From: Verrucomicrobiaceae bacterium
GTDB lineage: Bacteria > Verrucomicrobiota > Verrucomicrobiia > Verrucomicrobiales > Akkermansiaceae
Assembly (NCBI GenBank): GCA_027491155.1
Contig: JAIXWR010000012.1
Location: forward strand, 305,288 to 369,287
DNA: 64,000 nt
Reading direction: 5' to 3'
Part shown: positions 49,760-61,414 of the stretch, piece after piece
Layout of the letters: each line of letters starts with the position of its first letter
How positions within the stretch are numbered: position 1 is the stretch's first letter
The notes under the pieces: model-generated
Seen by the model: the letters and a program-made list of their open reading frames with translations, nothing else
The model's database searches: none
What the model was told of the DNA's origin: nothing
Program-made: the position numbers and the translations under genes

Positions 49760-50527
49760 TCACCCCGCCAGCCGGCCCGCATAAACGCGGAAGCGCGGCG
49801 GCCGGAGGAAGGCGACCAGCGTCTGGTTCGATTCCCGCGCAAACTCGACCGCCAGCGACGACGGCGCGGAGATCGCCGCCACCAGCGGAAGGCCGCCCGC
49901 CAGCGCCTTCTGCATGATCTCGAACGAGACCCGACCCGACACCAGCAGGAAGCACCGGGACAAATCCAGCCCTGTTCTAAGCGCGTGGCCCAGCACCTTG
50001 TCCACCGCATTGTGGCGGCCGATGTCCTCTCGTACGACGTGCATCGTACCATCCGCCCCGAAGATCCCCGCGCCGTGCAGCCCGCCGGTGCGGGCGAAGG
50101 TTTCCTGCGCCGCCCCCAGCCGGTCCGGCGCGGCCAGCAGCACCTCCTTTGAAAAGACCGGACCGTCCGGCAAGCGGGGCCGGCAGCCCGTCACCGCATC
50201 GATCGTCGCCTTCCCGCACAAGCCGCAGGAAGACGCGCTGAAGACATGCCGCGTGAGCCGCCCGAGATCGACCTCCACGCCATCGGCCAGGAAGACCAGC
50301 GCGTGGTTCCGCCGCGACTCCGTGTCGATCTTCCGCACGTCGGTCGCGGAACGGATGACCCCTTCCGTCAGCAGGAAGCCCAGCGCCAGGTCCGCGTCGT
50401 GCCCCGGCGTGCGCATCGTCACCGCGACCGGATGACCGTCGACGGTGATCTGCAGCGGCTCTTCCACCACCACGAGATCGGGCCCGGCCACGCCGTCCGC
50501 ATCGGTCGCCATCACTTCCTTGTCCAT
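49760..50527 (-). CDS. fdhD: Formate dehydrogenase accessory sulfurtransferase FdhD
   Basis: A 255-residue cytoplasmic protein that carries sulfur from IscS to the molybdenum cofactor of formate dehydrogenase. The sulfur-carrying CxxC is C101-G-L-C104 in SASSCGLCGKATID. RTGGLHGAGIF, VVREDIGRHNAVDKVLG and LLVSGRVSFEIMQKAL are diagnostic. No formate dehydrogenase gene is in the window. It is divergent from the lipoprotein phosphatase. Confidence 0.95.
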   Translation of the reverse strand: MDKEVMATDADGVAGPDLVVVEEPLQITVDGHPVAVTMRTPGHDADLALGFLLTEGVIRSATDVRKIDTESRRNHALVFLADGVEVDLGRLTRHVFSASSCGLCGKATIDAVTGCRPRLPDGPVFSKEVLLAAPDRLGAAQETFARTGGLHGAGIFGADGTMHVVREDIGRHNAVDKVLGHALRTGLDLSRCFLLVSGRVSFEIMQKALAGGLPLVAAISAPSSLAVEFARESNQTLVAFLRPPRFRVYAGRLAG

Positions 50528-50554
50528 TCCCCACGCTTGGTTAGACTCGCGGGC

Positions 50555-51067
50555 ATGTCAGGGAAATTCCCGGTCGCCCTCCTTGCCGCCGCGCTGCTCG
50601 CGTCCTGCGCGGGACCGGGGAACCTGCACCGCGTCGATGCCAAGGTCTGGCGCTCCTCGCAGCCGACACGCCAGGATTTCCGCGGGCTCAAGGAGCAGGG
50701 CATCGGCGAGGTGCTCTGCCTCCGCCGCTGGCACTCCGACAAGGAGGAGGCCCGCGGCCTGAAGCTCCATCACGTCCGCATGAGAGCCGGCGAGATCCGC
50801 GATGACGACATCGTCGCGGCGCTGCGCGTGATGATCGCCGCGGAAGAGCCGCTGCTGGTGCACTGTTTCCATGGCTCCGACCGCACCGGCGTGGTCGTCG
50901 CGATGTACCGGATGGTGGTGCACGACTGGCCGCGGGAGAAGGCCATCGCCGAGCTGACCGACCCGCGCTACGGCCACCACGCGGACGTCTTTCCCAACAT
51001 CCGCCGCTACCTCGAGACCGTGGATGTGGCGGCAATCCGCGAACGCCTCGGCCTGCGGCATCCATGA
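50555..51067 (+). CDS. Lipoprotein tyrosine/dual-specificity phosphatase
   Basis: 170 residues with a lipoprotein signal (LLAAALLASC, lipidated Cys18). The phosphatase loop is HCFHGSDRTGVV, matching HCxxGxxRT, with catalytic C104 and R110. The family includes predicted periplasmic tyrosine phosphatases in many Gram-negative bacteria. The substrate is unknown. It starts 27 bp from the divergent fdhD. Confidence 0.82.
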   Translation: MSGKFPVALLAAALLASCAGPGNLHRVDAKVWRSSQPTRQDFRGLKEQGIGEVLCLRRWHSDKEEARGLKLHHVRMRAGEIRDDDIVAALRVMIAAEEPLLVHCFHGSDRTGVVVAMYRMVVHDWPREKAIAELTDPRYGHHADVFPNIRRYLETVDVAAIRERLGLRHP

Positions 51068-51221
51068 ATCCGGCTCTGCTCAAGCACGCGCCGCAGGTGC
51101 GGACTGCGACCAAAGTGCAATTGACCTCCCGGCGGCACATGGGGGATCGTGCGAGAAGAACAAAGCCCGCGAGCCGGCCGAACGACCGCTCGCATCACTG
51201 GAAAACCCGAACACCACGACC

Positions 51222-51800
51222 ATGAAACCGAACCTCGCCGCCCTCCCGCTCGCCGCCGCGCTCGCCTTTTCCTGCCTCACCCTGACGCAGTGCGCCACCG
51301 GGCCGACCGCCACCGGCGCCAGCGCTTCCACCATCGCTTCCGATTCGCGCGCCGCATTGAACGACCTCTACCGGACCAATCCCAAGGCCCGGGAACTCGG
51401 CCGCCGCGCCAAGGGCATCCTCGTCTTCCCGCACATCACCAAGGGCGGCTTCATGCTCGGCGGCATGGGCGGCAACGGCGCGCTGGTCCGCAACGACGGC
51501 AGCATCCGCGACTACTACCAGACGGGCGGGCTTTCCTACGGACTCCAGGCGGGCGTCCAGAAATACGGCTACGCCCTGTTCCTGATGGACAACGAGGCCT
51601 TCGCGAACATCAACCGCGCCGGCGGCTGGGAAGTCGGCAGCAGCCCGAGCCTCGTTGTCGTCGATGAAGGCGTGGCCGGCTCGCTTTCCACCACGACCAT
51701 CGACAAGGGCACCTACGCCTTCTTCTTCAACCAGCGCGGTTTGATGGGCGGACTCGGCCTCCAGGGATCGAAGATCACCCGGATCGAGCCGGGCCGCTGA
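51222..51800 (+). CDS. Ysc84/SYLF-domain exported protein
   Basis: 192 residues with a signal peptide (MKPNLAALPLAAALAFSCLTL). The cysteine in LTLTQCATG could be a lipidation site, but the lipobox is imperfect. The SYLF core includes LGRRAKGILVFPHITKGGFMLGG, GGLSYGLQAGVQKYGYALF and TYAFFFNQRGLMGGLGLQGSKI. SYLF domains bind phosphoinositides in eukaryotes; the bacterial role is unknown. Confidence 0.82.
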   Translation: MKPNLAALPLAAALAFSCLTLTQCATGPTATGASASTIASDSRAALNDLYRTNPKARELGRRAKGILVFPHITKGGFMLGGMGGNGALVRNDGSIRDYYQTGGLSYGLQAGVQKYGYALFLMDNEAFANINRAGGWEVGSSPSLVVVDEGVAGSLSTTTIDKGTYAFFFNQRGLMGGLGLQGSKITRIEPGR

Positions 51801-51812
51801 ACCCGCCGTTCC

Positions 51813-52139
51813 ATGAGTCCGCCTGCAAGCACGGGGTCCCTTCCGAACGGTCCGCGGGGACCCGCGGCATGGATCCCGGCGTTGCGCTGGATCCCCGGAT
51901 ACAAGGCTTCGTGGCTGCGCGGCGACTTGGTCGCGGGCGTCCCGCTCGGGGCCTACCTGCTGCCCGCCGGCCTCTTTTCCGGGCTGGTCTTCTGGTTGTT
52001 CTGCAGTTCCCGCCACACCGCCGTCACGGTGACCTTGGCGATCCCGCTGCGGGTCCGGGCCTCGGTCGCCGATGCGATCGACGCCTTCGAGGCGACAGGT
52101 TCCGTCCCAACCACCCCCAACACGAATACTCCAACATGA
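51813..52139 (+). pseudogene. Remnant of a SulP-family anion permease
   Basis: 108 codons. Residues of about 22-55 (ALRWIPGYKASWLRGDLVAG then AYLLPA) match the N-terminus of SulP sulfate permeases, and after a deletion of roughly 15 residues LVFWLFCSSRHTAVTVTLAI matches the next conserved segment. The remaining ten or so helices and the STAS domain are gone, and the reading frame ends in unrelated text. The TGA overlaps the ATG of the following DUF4239 gene, so the remnant may still be translated. Confidence 0.65.
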
Positions 52140-52912
52140 ACATGGCAACACTCGGGGCGCTCTTCGCCGTCTTTCTTTTCGTCGGCATCCTCTGCCTGCT
52201 CTCGCTCGGCAGACGGATCGGTAGCCGCAGGCTTGCAAGAGACGGCGAAGCTGCCGCGAAAGGCCTGGGTGCCCTCGAGGGCGCGATCTTCGCGCTGCTG
52301 GGACTCGTCCTCGCCTTCACTTTCTCAGGGGCGCTCACCCGCTTCGACTACCGGCGGCAACTGGTCATCGAGGAAGCCAACGCGATCGGCACCGCCTGGC
52401 TGAGGATCGATCTCCTGCCGGAGCGGACCCGGGAGCCGATGCGCGATCTTTTCCGGCGCTATCTCGACTCGCGGATCGAGACTTATGAGAAGGTGCCGGA
52501 CATGGCGGCGGTACGGGCGGAGCTGGAGCGGTCCGCCGGATTGCAGGCGGAAATCTGGGACCTTGCCGTGTCCGCCGCGCCGGAGTCGGGTTCCTCGGCC
52601 GCTCCGATGCTGCTGCTGCCGGCTTTGAACGCGATGTTCGACATCACCACCACCCGCACGGAAGTCAGCCGCCATCACCCACCGCCCGTGGTGTTCGCGA
52701 TGCTCGGCGTGCTGGCACTCGCCTGTGCCCTCTTCGCGGGTCACGACATGGCCGTCAGCAGCCGCCTCAATCTTCTTCATTCGGTCGCCTTCGCGCTCGT
52801 CCTTTCGGTCACCGTCTACGTGATCATCGATCTCGAGTTCCCGCGGATCGGCATGATCCGGGTCGAGGATTCGGATCAAGTGCTCCGCGAGCTGCGAACC
52901 GGCATGGACTGA
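52136..52912 (+). CDS. DUF4239 (bestrophin-like) membrane protein
   Basis: 258 residues. Helices are near the N-terminus (LGALFAVFLFVGILCLLSL and ALEGAIFALLGLVLAFTFSG) and C-terminus (VVFAMLGVLALACALFAG and LLHSVAFALVLSVTVYVII). The segment FDYRRQLVIEEANAIGTAWLR is the conserved core of DUF4239 proteins, which are distantly bestrophin-like; transport activity is not established. The start ATG 52136 overlaps the SulP-remnant stop. Confidence 0.75.
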   Translation: MNMATLGALFAVFLFVGILCLLSLGRRIGSRRLARDGEAAAKGLGALEGAIFALLGLVLAFTFSGALTRFDYRRQLVIEEANAIGTAWLRIDLLPERTREPMRDLFRRYLDSRIETYEKVPDMAAVRAELERSAGLQAEIWDLAVSAAPESGSSAAPMLLLPALNAMFDITTTRTEVSRHHPPPVVFAMLGVLALACALFAGHDMAVSSRLNLLHSVAFALVLSVTVYVIIDLEFPRIGMIRVEDSDQVLRELRTGMD

Positions 52913-52968
52913 GGGCAAGCACCCCGGGAACCGGCTCCGCGCCGGTTGCCCGGGGCGGAGAGTCGGGC

Positions 52969-53952
52969 CTATTCCTTCTTCTTCGCCGCCGGATCGTTCT
53001 CCTCCAGCCACTTCACCCTCGCATCCAGCTTCTCCTGCGCGGCGTGGATCTTCTCCCGCTCGGCGGCCGCGGAATGGTAAAGCCGCAGGTTCTTGGTGAA
53101 GTCCGCGGCAATGTCGCGGCGGGCGTCGGCAAAGAGCTGCTTCAAGTCGTCGGCCTCCCCCTTCGAAGCCGCCTCGCCGGCAGCCTCGGACGGCGCGGTC
53201 ACCTCGACCAGCTGCGCCTTGCGCTGGCTCACCAGATTGGTCACGTAGCCGAGTTCATGCTGGAAGATCTCCTTCTCCGGAGCCGTGAGCTTGCCTCCCG
53301 CCAGCGACGCCTTGAGCGTGGCCTGCCGGCTTTCCAGATCCTTGATGGATTTCTCCAGCGCCTGCTGCACCTCGCGCCGCTGCTTCTCGGATTCCACCTT
53401 GTCGCGGCGGTTCTGCCTCCAAGCCTCGCTGACCCTCGTGTCCTCCTCGTAGTAGCCGTTGTAGTAGTAACCTCCCGCGGACTCGTATTTCTGGACGTCC
53501 TCGCCACCCGGCATCGACTTCACCAGCTCCACGATCTGGGCCACCCGCTTCTCCGCGAGGGCGTCGATCGCTTCCATGTCCTTCTTCAGCGCCTCCGCCG
53601 GGGCGCTCCCGTCGGTGCGCAGCTTCTCGACGATCACCCGGCGCTCGGTCCGGTAAACCTCGATCATCCGCTTCAGGCCGCCGATCGCCTCCGCCTTGAT
53701 CCCCGACACCCGGCGCTTGGAGGTTTCCGAGTCCTTGAGGTTCGCCAGCATCGTCACCAGCTCGCCGATCTTCTTGTCCGTGGCCTGGCTGCGGGTGCGG
53801 ATCTCTCCCATTACCTCGTCGAAGCGCTTCTGCCTCATCTCGAGATGTTGTTTCATCGTGACCACCGACTGGCGGCGGGCTTCGAGATCGACGGGTTCCT
53901 GCGCGGACACGCAGAGCACCGACAGCAGGGAAACGGCAAGCAGGGCTTTCAT
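52969..53952 (-). CDS. Exported coiled-coil protein of unknown function
   Basis: 327 residues with a signal peptide (MKALLAVSLLSVLCVSA). The rest is almost entirely charged helix with heptad patterns (for example SVVTMKQHLEMRQKRFDEVM and QALEKSIKDLESRQATLKASL), interrupted by a tyrosine-rich loop YESAGGYYYNGYYEEDTR. The C-terminus is KWLEENDPAAKKKE. ATG 53952 is chosen because the longer in-frame extension lacks a secretion signal and runs through non-coding text. No family is recognised. Confidence 0.65.
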   Translation of the reverse strand: MKALLAVSLLSVLCVSAQEPVDLEARRQSVVTMKQHLEMRQKRFDEVMGEIRTRSQATDKKIGELVTMLANLKDSETSKRRVSGIKAEAIGGLKRMIEVYRTERRVIVEKLRTDGSAPAEALKKDMEAIDALAEKRVAQIVELVKSMPGGEDVQKYESAGGYYYNGYYEEDTRVSEAWRQNRRDKVESEKQRREVQQALEKSIKDLESRQATLKASLAGGKLTAPEKEIFQHELGYVTNLVSQRKAQLVEVTAPSEAAGEAASKGEADDLKQLFADARRDIAADFTKNLRLYHSAAAEREKIHAAQEKLDARVKWLEENDPAAKKKE

Positions 53953-54148
53953 GGTGGGAGCCGGATAGCAATTCCTCCTTCCGCTGGCAACGGATGAATC
54001 CGGAGGAGCAGGATTCGGGGGAGGATTGAAAAGAAACGCGGTGCCCCGCGAGGGGATTCCAGCTTGATATGGCAACAGCCGGAACGAAGGATGCGAGAAA
54101 GCGGCGAATGTCGCGGATCCTCGCCGGCCCTCACTCCCCTTCACGCCC

Positions 54149-54538
54149 ATGAGCACGCAACGCCTCACCAACCACTTCAGCGCCTGCCGGCTGATCAGCT
54201 TGTCGAAACTCAAGACCGCCGCCGAATTCCCGGGGCGCGACAACAACGGTCCCTACATCATCGCCCAGGAAGGCTATGCCCCCGGCGATCCGGCCATGCG
54301 GTCCGGCGAGTATCTCCTCGGCCGCTCCGGTGCCTGGCTCGGCACCCACTGGTTCGTGCGGATGCCAGTCCCCGAGCGGCGCAAGGAATTCCTTTTCGCC
54401 ACGGTGGCCGAGGTGATGGAGCTGATGGAGGACCTTCCGAGCGTGGCCCGCGTGATCACCACCAAACCCGCCAACGTCGAAGAGGAAACCCCGCCCGATC
54501 CCGACTACAAGGACCTCCTCCACGGCAACGGCGCTTGA
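54149..54538 (+). CDS. Hypothetical protein upstream of ppk2
   Basis: 129 residues (MSTQRLTNHFSACRLISLSK). No signal peptide or membrane helix. The composition is that of a normal soluble protein (GEYLLGRSGAWLGTHWFVRM, FATVAEVMELMEDL). No family is recognised. It lies 21 bp before and in the same direction as the PPK2 gene and may be cotranscribed with it. Confidence 0.6.
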   Translation: MSTQRLTNHFSACRLISLSKLKTAAEFPGRDNNGPYIIAQEGYAPGDPAMRSGEYLLGRSGAWLGTHWFVRMPVPERRKEFLFATVAEVMELMEDLPSVARVITTKPANVEEETPPDPDYKDLLHGNGA

Positions 54539-54559
54539 ACCCCGAACCCCGGACATGCC

Positions 54560-55492
54560 ATGAAAGTGAACTTTGACCCCGAACGGAAGATCAGGATCCC
54601 GATGGGAGAGAAAGGAGCCGTCGAATTCCGCCTGGGCGACGTGATGGTCGTTCCCGAAGCGAAGGTCTCCCTGAAAAAGGACTACGATCCCGACTTCACC
54701 GGCGGCTTCGACGACAAGGAAGGCGCGCTCGAAAAGGTCGCCGCCAACGTCTCGCGCCTGTCCGAACTCCAGGAGAAGCTCTACGCGCAGGACACCTTCG
54801 GCGTGCTGGTCATTTTCCAGGCGATCGATGCCGCGGGCAAGGACGGCGCCATCCGCCACGTGATGTCCGGCGTCAATCCGCAGGGCTGCCACGTCACCAG
54901 CTTCAAGTCGCCGTCGTCCGAAGAACTCGACCACGACTACCTCTGGCGCGCCGCCAAGGCCCTGCCCCAGCGCGGGATGATCGGCATCTTCAACCGCTCC
55001 TACTACGAGGAAGTCCTCGCCGTGAAGGTGCACCCCGAGTTCCTCTCCAAGCAGAAGCTCCCCGGCAAGCCCGGCGGCAAGGCCTTCTGGAAGCGCCGCT
55101 ACAAGGAGATCAACCGCTTCGAGAAATACCTCACGGCCAACGGCATCGTGGTCATCAAGTTCTTCCTCAACCTCTCCAGCAAGGAGCAGAAGAAGCGCTT
55201 CCTCGCCCGAATCGACGAGCCCGAGAAGAACTGGAAGTTCTCCGTCGCCGACTACGAGGAACGCGCCCGCTGGGACGATTACCAGGACGCCTTCGAGGAC
55301 ATGCTGAACCACACCAGCACCAAGCACGCGCCCTGGTTCGTGATCCCTTCCGACAACAAGTGGTTCGCCCGCCTCGCCATCTCCGAAGCCATCTGCGCGG
55401 TGATGGAAAAGCTCGATCTCAAGTTCCCCGAAGTGAGCGAGGAAACCCGCGCCGAACTGCTCAGGATCCGGGAGGAATTGCTCAAGGAATGA
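54560..55492 (+). CDS. ppk2: Polyphosphate kinase 2 family protein
   Basis: A 310-residue PPK2 enzyme that phosphorylates nucleotides with polyphosphate, or the reverse. Walker A is IFQAIDAAGKDGAIRHV (about residues 85-101), Walker B is GIFNRSYYEEVL, and the lid module is KRRYKEINRFEKYL. One PPK2 domain is present, as in class I and III enzymes. Whether it acts on NMP or NDP cannot be decided by eye. Confidence 0.9.
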   Translation: MKVNFDPERKIRIPMGEKGAVEFRLGDVMVVPEAKVSLKKDYDPDFTGGFDDKEGALEKVAANVSRLSELQEKLYAQDTFGVLVIFQAIDAAGKDGAIRHVMSGVNPQGCHVTSFKSPSSEELDHDYLWRAAKALPQRGMIGIFNRSYYEEVLAVKVHPEFLSKQKLPGKPGGKAFWKRRYKEINRFEKYLTANGIVVIKFFLNLSSKEQKKRFLARIDEPEKNWKFSVADYEERARWDDYQDAFEDMLNHTSTKHAPWFVIPSDNKWFARLAISEAICAVMEKLDLKFPEVSEETRAELLRIREELLKE

Positions 55493-55601
55493 TCCGCCCC
55501 GGCGGCAACTATTGGCTCGCCGGACCCGCGTTTCTTCACCATCTGTTGGCAAGTCGCCCGCCGGACGGATGCGCGACCCATTCTCCCGAACCGCCGCCAC
55601 C

Positions 55602-56768
55602 ATGGACGCGCTTTCATCAAGATTCGCCGCAGCCTGTCTCGCGCTCGCCTCCGCCGGACTCCCTGCTTGCAAGAAGGCCCCGGACCAGGCCGCCCCGCCC
55701 CCGCCGCCCGCGGTGCTCGTGGCCCCGGCCGCCAAGCGCAAGGTCGACGTGGTAAAGTCCTGGACCGGCATCCTCGACGGCTCCGCCAACGTCGACGTCC
55801 GCACCCGCGTCGCCGGCTACCTTCTGAAAGTCCACTACAACGACGGCCAGTCGGTGAAGAAGGGCGACCCGCTCTTTTCCATCGACCCCCGCCCCTTCGA
55901 AGCCGCCCTCCGCGAATCCGAGGCCGCCCACCTCGAAGCCGTCGCCCGCAAGACCCGCGCCGCCCAGGACGTCGCCCGCTACACCCCGCTCGCCAAAAGC
56001 AACGCGATCAGCCGCGAGGAACTCGAACACGCGGAACAATCGCTCGCCGCCGCCGAAGCCAGCATCGAGGCCGCCCTCGCCGGCATCGAGAAGGCAAAAC
56101 TCAGCCTCGAGTTCGCCAACGTGAACAGCGAGGTCGACGGCATTGCCGGCTTCTCCAATCCCGGCGTCGGCGATCTGGTCGGCCCCTCCGATCCCAAGCC
56201 GCTGACCACCATTTCCACCGTCGATCCGATCAAGGTGAAGTTCCAGGTCGGCGAGCAGGAATACCTCGAAGCCAAGCGCCGCCACGAGCAATCCGGCAAG
56301 GCGCCCTCCGATGTCCCCGACGTCCGGGTCGGCCTGATCCTCGCCGACCGCAGCCGCCACCCGCACGAGGGCAAGATGATCAGCATCAGCCGCGAGGTGA
56401 ACACCCAGACCGGCACCTTCGAGGTCACCGCCCATTTCCCGAATCCCAACAACAAGCTCCGCCCCGGCCAGTTCGCCCGCGTCGACGCCGTGATCGCCAC
56501 GCTCGACGCCGTGGTCGTCCCGCAACGCGCGGTCAGCGAGGTCCAGGGCTCCTACCAGATCGCCGTGGTCGCCGACGGCAAGGCGGAGATCCGCCCGGTC
56601 AAGGTCGGCCCGCGCGACGGCAGCGACTGGGTCATCGAGTCCGGCCTGAAGGAAGGCGAGACCGTGATCGTGGAAGGCATCCAGAAGGTCCGCGGCGGCA
56701 CCCCCGTCAATGCCAGCCCCTGGACCCCGCCCGCCGCCCCTGAAGCATCCAAACCGGAGGCGAAGTAA
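55602..56768 (+). CDS. RND efflux periplasmic adaptor lipoprotein
   Basis: A 388-residue membrane-fusion protein. The signal leads to a probable lipidation cysteine (C23 in SAGLPACKKAP). Barrel-sandwich half-motifs are RTRVAGYLLKVHYNDGQSVKKGDPLF and GIAGFSNPGVGDLVGP, with a coiled-coil hairpin between them (ESEAAHLEAVARKTRAAQDV). The C-terminal beta-barrel region has NKLRPGQFARVDAVI. It is the first gene of a three-gene efflux operon. An ATG at 55569 is an alternative start. Confidence 0.92.
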   Translation: MDALSSRFAAACLALASAGLPACKKAPDQAAPPPPPAVLVAPAAKRKVDVVKSWTGILDGSANVDVRTRVAGYLLKVHYNDGQSVKKGDPLFSIDPRPFEAALRESEAAHLEAVARKTRAAQDVARYTPLAKSNAISREELEHAEQSLAAAEASIEAALAGIEKAKLSLEFANVNSEVDGIAGFSNPGVGDLVGPSDPKPLTTISTVDPIKVKFQVGEQEYLEAKRRHEQSGKAPSDVPDVRVGLILADRSRHPHEGKMISISREVNTQTGTFEVTAHFPNPNNKLRPGQFARVDAVIATLDAVVVPQRAVSEVQGSYQIAVVADGKAEIRPVKVGPRDGSDWVIESGLKEGETVIVEGIQKVRGGTPVNASPWTPPAAPEASKPEAK

Positions 56769-56774
56769 TCCCGC

Positions 56775-59928
<3,154 letters not shown>

Positions 59929-59936
<8 letters not shown>

Positions 59937-61341
59937 CCCGCGAATCCTCGCCGCCGCCGCCACCGTCCTGCTCGCCGCCTGCACCGTCGGCCCGAATTTC
60001 GAAAACCCGGACCCCAACGTCCCCGGCGCCTTCCGCGGTGATTCAAACGCCAGCTCCGAGTCGATCGCCGACCTGCCGTGGTGGAAGATCTACCGCGAAC
60101 CGAAGCTCCAGTCGCTGATCCGCGAAGCGCTTTCTAACAACCAGGACCTCCGCATCGCCGTCAGCCGGGTCGAACAGGCGCGCCAGATCGCCAACCAGAC
60201 CCGCTCGCTCGCCCTGCCCTCGGTCGGCTATTCCGGCAACGCCATCACCGGCCGCAACCAGGCAGGCACCGCCTTCGGCAAATCCGGTGACAGCGGCTCC
60301 GCCTTCGTCAACGCCGTGTGGGAAGTCGACCTCTGGGGCCGCATCCGCCGCCTGAACGAGGCCGAGCTGGCCCGCTACCTCGCCACCGACGAGGCCCGCC
60401 GCGGCGTGATCGTCTCGCTGGTCGGCGAGATCGCCCAAGCCTATTTCGAGCTTCTGGAGCTCGACCTTGAAAAGGAAGTTTCGATCCGCAGCCGGGATTC
60501 CTTCCAGAAGAGCTACGACCTTTTCCAAACCCGCCTCGAAGGCGGCATCGCCTCCAAGCTCGAAACCTCGCGTGCCGAAGCCGCCTCCGCCCAGGCCGCC
60601 GCCGCGATCCCGGAAATCGAGCGCCTGATCTCTCAGAAGGAGAACCAGCTCTCGATCCTCACCGGCCGCGCCCCCGGCCCGATCCAGCCGCGCGGGACGC
60701 TCAGCGACGGCTCCGACCTCGACCGCGTCATCCCCGCCGGCCTGCCCTCCGCCATGGTCCGCCGCCGCCCGGACATCCGCCAGTCGGAGCAGCTCCTGCG
60801 CGCCGCCAACGCCGAGATCGGCGTCGCCATCGCCGAATACTACCCGAGGATCGGCCTCACCGCCGTCGCCGGCCGCGTCAGCCCCGACCTCTCCGATCTG
60901 ACCGACGGCAAGGGCAACGCCTGGTCGGTCGGCGCCAACCTCACCGGCCCGATCTTCCAGGGCGGCCGCCTGCGAGCCGGGGAAGCCCGCGCCCGCGCCG
61001 CCTTCGACGAGGCCCGTATCCGTCACGAAAAGGCCGTGATCGTCGCCCTCGGCGAGGTTTCCAACGCCCTGGTCGCCCGCCAGAAATTCGCCGCCGCCCG
61101 CGTCGAACAGGAGCGCGCCGTCGCCGCCCTGAACGAAGCCGTCTCCGTCTCCAGCGAACGCTACGCCGCCGGCCGCGCGTCGTATTTCGAGATCCTCGAC
61201 TCCCAGCTCGAACTCTTCCCCACCGAACTCAACCTCGCCCGCACCCGGGCCAACCAGTACCTCGCCGTGGTCGGCCTCTACCGCGCCCTCGGCGGCGGCT
61301 GGTCCCCCGGCGCGATCTCGTCGGCCAAGGAAGGGCTCTAA
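59929..61341 (+). CDS. Outer-membrane efflux channel lipoprotein (NodT/OprM family)
   Basis: A 470-residue TolC-like trimeric channel. ATG 59929 gives a lipoprotein signal with lipobox LAAC (Cys18) followed by TVGPNFENPDP, as in OprM-type proteins. The conserved LPWWKIYREPKLQSLIREAL, VWEVDLWGRIRR, LPSAMVRRRPDIRQSE and YQ-like RASYFEILDSQ repeats are present. It overlaps the pump gene by 8 bases, completing a tripartite efflux operon. A start at 59905 would add eight residues before the signal. Confidence 0.93.
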
Positions 61342-61414
61342 CGGATCGCCGGCGGAGCGCCGGCCGTTGATGGCGGGGCAAGGGGTAAACCAGTCCGTCC
61401 GCAAAGCCCTTCCC

